Shown here in pieces: positions 13,985-14,788 of a DNA stretch of 14,788 bases. The stretch is from Meridianimarinicoccus sp044221805 (GTDB lineage Bacteria > Pseudomonadota > Alphaproteobacteria > Rhodobacterales > Rhodobacteraceae), in assembly GCA_044221805.1 (NCBI GenBank), contig JBGAOK010000091.1:1-14788 (forward strand), read 5' to 3'. Below the pieces are notes generated by a model that ran no database searches, was not told the origin of the DNA, and worked only from the letters and a program-made list of their open reading frames with translations. Each line of letters opens with the position of its first letter. Position 1 is the stretch's first letter. Made by a program: the position numbers and the translations under genes.

Positions 13985-14788
13985 TCACGCCCCGCGCTCC
14001 ATCAGCACGCCGACATGGGCGGCGACGCTGTCGGCAAGGGCGTCGAGGTCATAGCCGCCTTCCAGTACCGAGACCAGACGCCCCGCGCAGCATTCCTCGG
14101 CCAGGTCGCAGAGCCGGCCGGTGATCCAGCCGAAATCCGCCGCGGTCAGGCCCATCTGGGCCAGCGGGTCGTCCCGGTGGGCGTCGAACCCGGCCGAGAC
14201 CAGGATCAGGTCGGGCGCCGCGGCGCGCAGGGCGGGCAATGCCTTGGCGTCGAAGACCTCGCGATAGGCTGCGCCGCCGGTGCCGGGCGGCAGCGGCAGG
14301 TTCAGGATCTGGCCATGGGCACCGCGTTCCGACCGCCGGCCCGAACCGGGATAAAGCGGCGACTGGTGGGTCGAGACAAAGGTGACCCGGGCCTCGTTCC
14401 ACAGCAGATCCTGGGTGCCGTTGCCGTGGTGGACGTCGAAATCCATCACCGCGATGCGCTTCAGGCCGTGAACCGCCCGGGCGTGATAGGCGCCCACCGC
14501 GACATTGTTGAACACGCAGAATCCCATCGCGACCTGGGCCTCGGCATGGTGGCCCGGCGGGCGCACGGCGCAGAAGGCGTTGCGCGCCTTGCCGGCAACG
14601 ACCAGGTCGACGGCGGCGCATACCGCCCCCGCGGCGCGCAGCGCCGCTTCGCCGGACCCGGGCGAGAGGATCGTGTCGCCGTCGAGCGCCGCATGGCCTG
14701 CCTGCGGGACGGCGGCGAGCATCCGCTCGACGAACGGCCGGGGATGCGCGCGGGCCAGCTGCTCGATCTCCGCCCGGGGCGCCTCGTG
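13985..14788 (-). CDS. Histone deacetylase-like amidohydrolase (5' end outside window)
   Basis: A zinc-dependent arginase-fold deacetylase of the HDAC/acetylpolyamine amidohydrolase family. The 267 visible residues run open to the window edge; an internal ATG at 14722 is not the start, since the codons before it (EAPRAEIEQLARAHP) match the family N-terminal region. Visible active-site residues are the His pair in RPPGHHAE (80-81), zinc ligands D118 and H120 in DFDVHHGNGT, D202 in SAGFDAHRDDP, and the transition-state tyrosine Y246 in LEGGYDL. The site is complete, so it should be active. Bacterial members act on small acetylated amines or proteins, such as acetoin-related AcuC; the substrate is unknown. 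First visible gene of the xseB-ispA-dxs operon, 16 bases upstream of xseB; the operon promoter lies beyond the edge. Confidence 0.92.
   Translation of the reverse strand, partial: HEAPRAEIEQLARAHPRPFVERMLAAVPQAGHAALDGDTILSPGSGEAALRAAGAVCAAVDLVVAGKARNAFCAVRPPGHHAEAQVAMGFCVFNNVAVGAYHARAVHGLKRIAVMDFDVHHGNGTQDLLWNEARVTFVSTHQSPLYPGSGRRSERGAHGQILNLPLPPGTGGAAYREVFDAKALPALRAAAPDLILVSAGFDAHRDDPLAQMGLTAADFGWITGRLCDLAEECCAGRLVSVLEGGYDLDALADSVAAHVGVLMERGA

Overview
The window is a gene-dense, very GC-rich stretch (about 70% by eye) with strong G/C third-position bias. Gene content and order suggest an alphaproteobacterium, most likely of the Rhodobacterales (Rhodobacter/Paracoccus-like); this is an inference from family resemblance, not a database search. 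Thirteen protein genes are supported. No tRNA, rRNA, CRISPR array, insertion sequence, phage gene or replication origin was seen, and I found no base-composition break suggesting recent transfer.

Left block, minus strand (47-6721), read in transcription order: hslO (redox chaperone Hsp33), a NudL-type CoA pyrophosphatase, and cca (tRNA CCA-adding enzyme), tightly packed with 14- and 4-base overlaps. After a 109-base gap holding a candidate promoter come two ABCB/MsbA-type half-transporters overlapping by 4 bases. Positions 1-46 lie downstream of the second transporter and show no gene.

Middle block (6790-9050): a small Nudix hydrolase diverges from hslO. A response regulator fused to a PP2C/SpoIIE-type phosphatase (RsbU/RbaY-like) converges on it across a GC hairpin. 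Divergent from the regulator, across a 153-base region with an unusually AT-rich patch, is a stand-alone HPt phosphotransfer protein. The two look like parts of one phosphorelay/partner-switching pathway whose kinase, anti-sigma and anti-anti-sigma partners are not in the window.

Right block (9058-14788): ilvA (threonine ammonia-lyase) on the minus strand, only 7 bases from the HPt gene end; a divergent hotdog thioesterase; a striking pair of tandem palindromes; then a minus-strand operon read as histone-deacetylase-like amidohydrolase (5' end outside the window), xseB, ispA, dxs. This operon feeds isoprenoid synthesis: Dxs makes deoxyxylulose phosphate at the start of the MEP pathway and IspA builds the prenyl diphosphate chain.

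Most of the window is conserved housekeeping. The points most worth a second look are the phosphatase/HPt pair, the TTGCAA-centred double palindrome after dxs, and the near-identical 149-base segments in the two ABC transporter genes.
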